Assembly: GCA_002348425.1 (NCBI GenBank)
Contig: DEBE01000113.1
Coordinates: 1 to 7,464, forward strand
From: Alphaproteobacteria bacterium UBA2964
GTDB taxonomy: Bacteria > Pseudomonadota > Alphaproteobacteria > MPNO01 > UBA2964
Direction of reading: 5' to 3'
DNA: 7,464 nt
The notes below the pieces were generated by a model, which was given only the letters and a program-made list of their open reading frames with translations, was not told the DNA's origin and did no database searches. Every line of letters begins with the position of its first letter. The stretch's first letter is position 1. Below, one piece after another: positions 6,040-7,464 of the stretch. Position numbers and translations under genes: made by a program.

Positions 6040-7464
6040 TTGGACGCAATAACAAACCCATCTTTAACCGCCTTACAACAAGAATTAAAAGATATTGTTG
6101 GAGACAGCGGTCTTATTCAGAATCCAGAAGATATAGCCCCCTATGTTACTGATCAGCGCAAAGCCTATAAGGGCTCCACTCCCTTAGTTATTCGACCCGC
6201 AACAACTGAGGAAGTTTCTCGGGTGGTAACGCTTTGTGCTGAAAACGGATTCCCCATTGTTCCCCAAGGGGGTAATACCGGGCTATGTGGTGGAGCAACA
6301 CCAAGCGAAGACGGTGACCAGCTACTGATGAGTTTAACTCGGATGAATAAGGTAAGGTCCATAGATCCATTGAATTATACATTAACAGCAGAAGCCGGTG
6401 TTATTTTAGCTGATATCCAAGGAGTAGCTGATGAACATGATAGACTTTTTCCTCTGAGCTTAGGTGCCGAAGGAACAGCGAGGATTGGTGGAAACCTCGC
6501 TACTAACGCCGGGGGTACAGGCGTCTTACGTTATGGAAATGCACGGGATTTGGTAATAGGCATTGAGGTTGTCTTGCCTGATGGTAAAATTTGGGATGGT
6601 TTATCTGCCTTGCGCAAAGACAACACCGGTTACGACCTAAAACAATTATTTATTGGATCCGAAGGAACTCTTGGTATTATCACAGCCGCCGTCCTTAAGT
6701 TATTCCCAAAACCACGTGATGTTCAGACCGGTTTTGCAGCGGTACGAGATGTTTCAGCAGCTATCGAGATTTTAGCACGGGCTCGAGCAGTGAGTGACGA
6801 TCGCGTTACTGCATTTGAGTGGATGGCGCGTAAAGGTCTAGATTTTGTCTTCAAGAATATACCAAACACGCGTGATCCACTTTCACAAACTTTTTCTGAA
6901 TACCTTCTAATAGAATTAACTTCTGGGCATGAAGATAAAGGGCTTCGGGAAACGCTCGAAGAAATTCTTGGCGAAGCACTGGAACGCGGAGAGATACTGG
7001 ATGCAACGATTGCCGATAGTAGACAACAAGCTAAAGATTTCTGGAGGTTACGAGAAACCATACCCGAAGCTCAGGCCATAGAGGGCACAGGTATCAAACA
7101 TGATATTTCGGTACCCGTTTCGAAAATGCCAGAATTTCTAAAACGTGCTAATTCTGAAGTCGCGAAGGCTGTTAATGGCATACAGATTTGCGCCTTTGGG
7201 CACATCGGTGACGGCAATGCCCATTACAACCTCAACCAACCTAATGATATTGATGGTGAATGCTTCCTAAAATACAAAGATCAGCTGAATCGAATTGTTC
7301 ATGATATAGCAACCGATCTACGAGGCAGCATCAGCGCAGAACACGGAATAGGGAAATTAAAAAGAGAAGAGCTTGCTTACTATAAATCACCTATTGCACT
7401 TAACGTTATGCGTGAAATTAAAACAGCAATAGATCCAAAAAATATTATGAATCCTGGAAAAGTT
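6040..7464 (+). CDS. FAD-linked 2-hydroxyacid dehydrogenase, D-2-hydroxyglutarate dehydrogenase-like (3' end cut by window)
   Basis: The gene starts at TTG and stays open for 475 codons to the window edge. The product belongs to the GlcD/D-lactate/D-2-hydroxyglutarate dehydrogenase group, which oxidises a D-2-hydroxyacid with FAD and passes electrons to a carrier. The N-terminal PCMH-type FAD domain (about 45-225) shows VPQGGNTGLCGGATP (74-88), GGNLATNAGG (150-159), VVLPDG (177-182) and FIGSEGTLGII (204-214). The C-terminal FAD-oxidase domain carries LRETIPEAQ (337-345), IKHDISVPV (352-360), FGHIGDGNAHYN (386-397) and SAEHGIG (432-438). Arg338, Lys353, His388, His395 and Glu434 align with substrate and metal ligands of human D2HGDH. 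The visible end, NPGKV, is the usual family terminus, so perhaps only a few codons are missing. D-2-hydroxyglutarate is favoured, but D-lactate or glycolate remain possible. It follows sua5 by 65 bases. Confidence 0.93.
   Translation, partial: MDAITNPSLTALQQELKDIVGDSGLIQNPEDIAPYVTDQRKAYKGSTPLVIRPATTEEVSRVVTLCAENGFPIVPQGGNTGLCGGATPSEDGDQLLMSLTRMNKVRSIDPLNYTLTAEAGVILADIQGVADEHDRLFPLSLGAEGTARIGGNLATNAGGTGVLRYGNARDLVIGIEVVLPDGKIWDGLSALRKDNTGYDLKQLFIGSEGTLGIITAAVLKLFPKPRDVQTGFAAVRDVSAAIEILARARAVSDDRVTAFEWMARKGLDFVFKNIPNTRDPLSQTFSEYLLIELTSGHEDKGLRETLEEILGEALERGEILDATIADSRQQAKDFWRLRETIPEAQAIEGTGIKHDISVPVSKMPEFLKRANSEVAKAVNGIQICAFGHIGDGNAHYNLNQPNDIDGECFLKYKDQLNRIVHDIATDLRGSISAEHGIGKLKREELAYYKSPIALNVMREIKTAIDPKNIMNPGKV

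Noticed and set aside
5961..6152. Small plus-strand open frame of 63 codons between sua5 and the FAD dehydrogenase gene
   Set aside because: It overlaps both real genes in other frames, and its translation is low-complexity and Arg-rich with no ribosome site.

Overview
The window looks like chromosomal DNA from an AT-rich alphaproteobacterium. The strongest taxonomic pointer is a GcrA-type cell-cycle regulator, a family essentially confined to Alphaproteobacteria. Sampled 60-base lines are mostly 32-47% G+C, which would suit a low-GC, possibly marine, uncultivated lineage; that placement is a guess. I see no mobile element, CRISPR array, RNA gene or phage signature, and no gene-free stretch longer than 300 bases.

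The left part (1-2389) is all on the minus strand. It holds the first 13 codons of a probable hydantoinase/oxoprolinase-type ATPase running off the left edge, a ten-helix EamA/DMT-family transporter, a short GcrA homologue, and a SRAP-domain (YedK/HMCES-like) abasic-site protein. The usable starts of gcrA and the SRAP gene lie inside the longest open frames: family N-termini and predicted promoters both place them further in.

Positions 2390-2500 form a divergent intergenic region with plausible sigma70-type promoters facing both ways. To the right, five genes run on the plus strand: two tandem paralogous short-chain dehydrogenases (SDR), a CysQ-type 3'(2'),5'-bisphosphate nucleotidase overlapping the second SDR by four bases (ATGA), a Sua5-type threonylcarbamoyl-AMP synthase for tRNA t6A, and a TTG-initiated FAD-linked 2-hydroxyacid dehydrogenase resembling D-2-hydroxyglutarate dehydrogenase. 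The last is cut by the window edge within a few codons of its expected end. The spacings (20 bases, a 4-base overlap, 14 bases, 65 bases) suggest one operon, or an operon of four with the last gene partly independent.

The functions are mainly housekeeping: nucleotide clean-up, tRNA modification, 2-hydroxyacid oxidation, abasic-site repair and cell-cycle control. The least explained part is the SDR pair, which shares an unusual signature after the NNAG-type motif and has no assigned substrate. I found no convincing evidence for a wholly new system.
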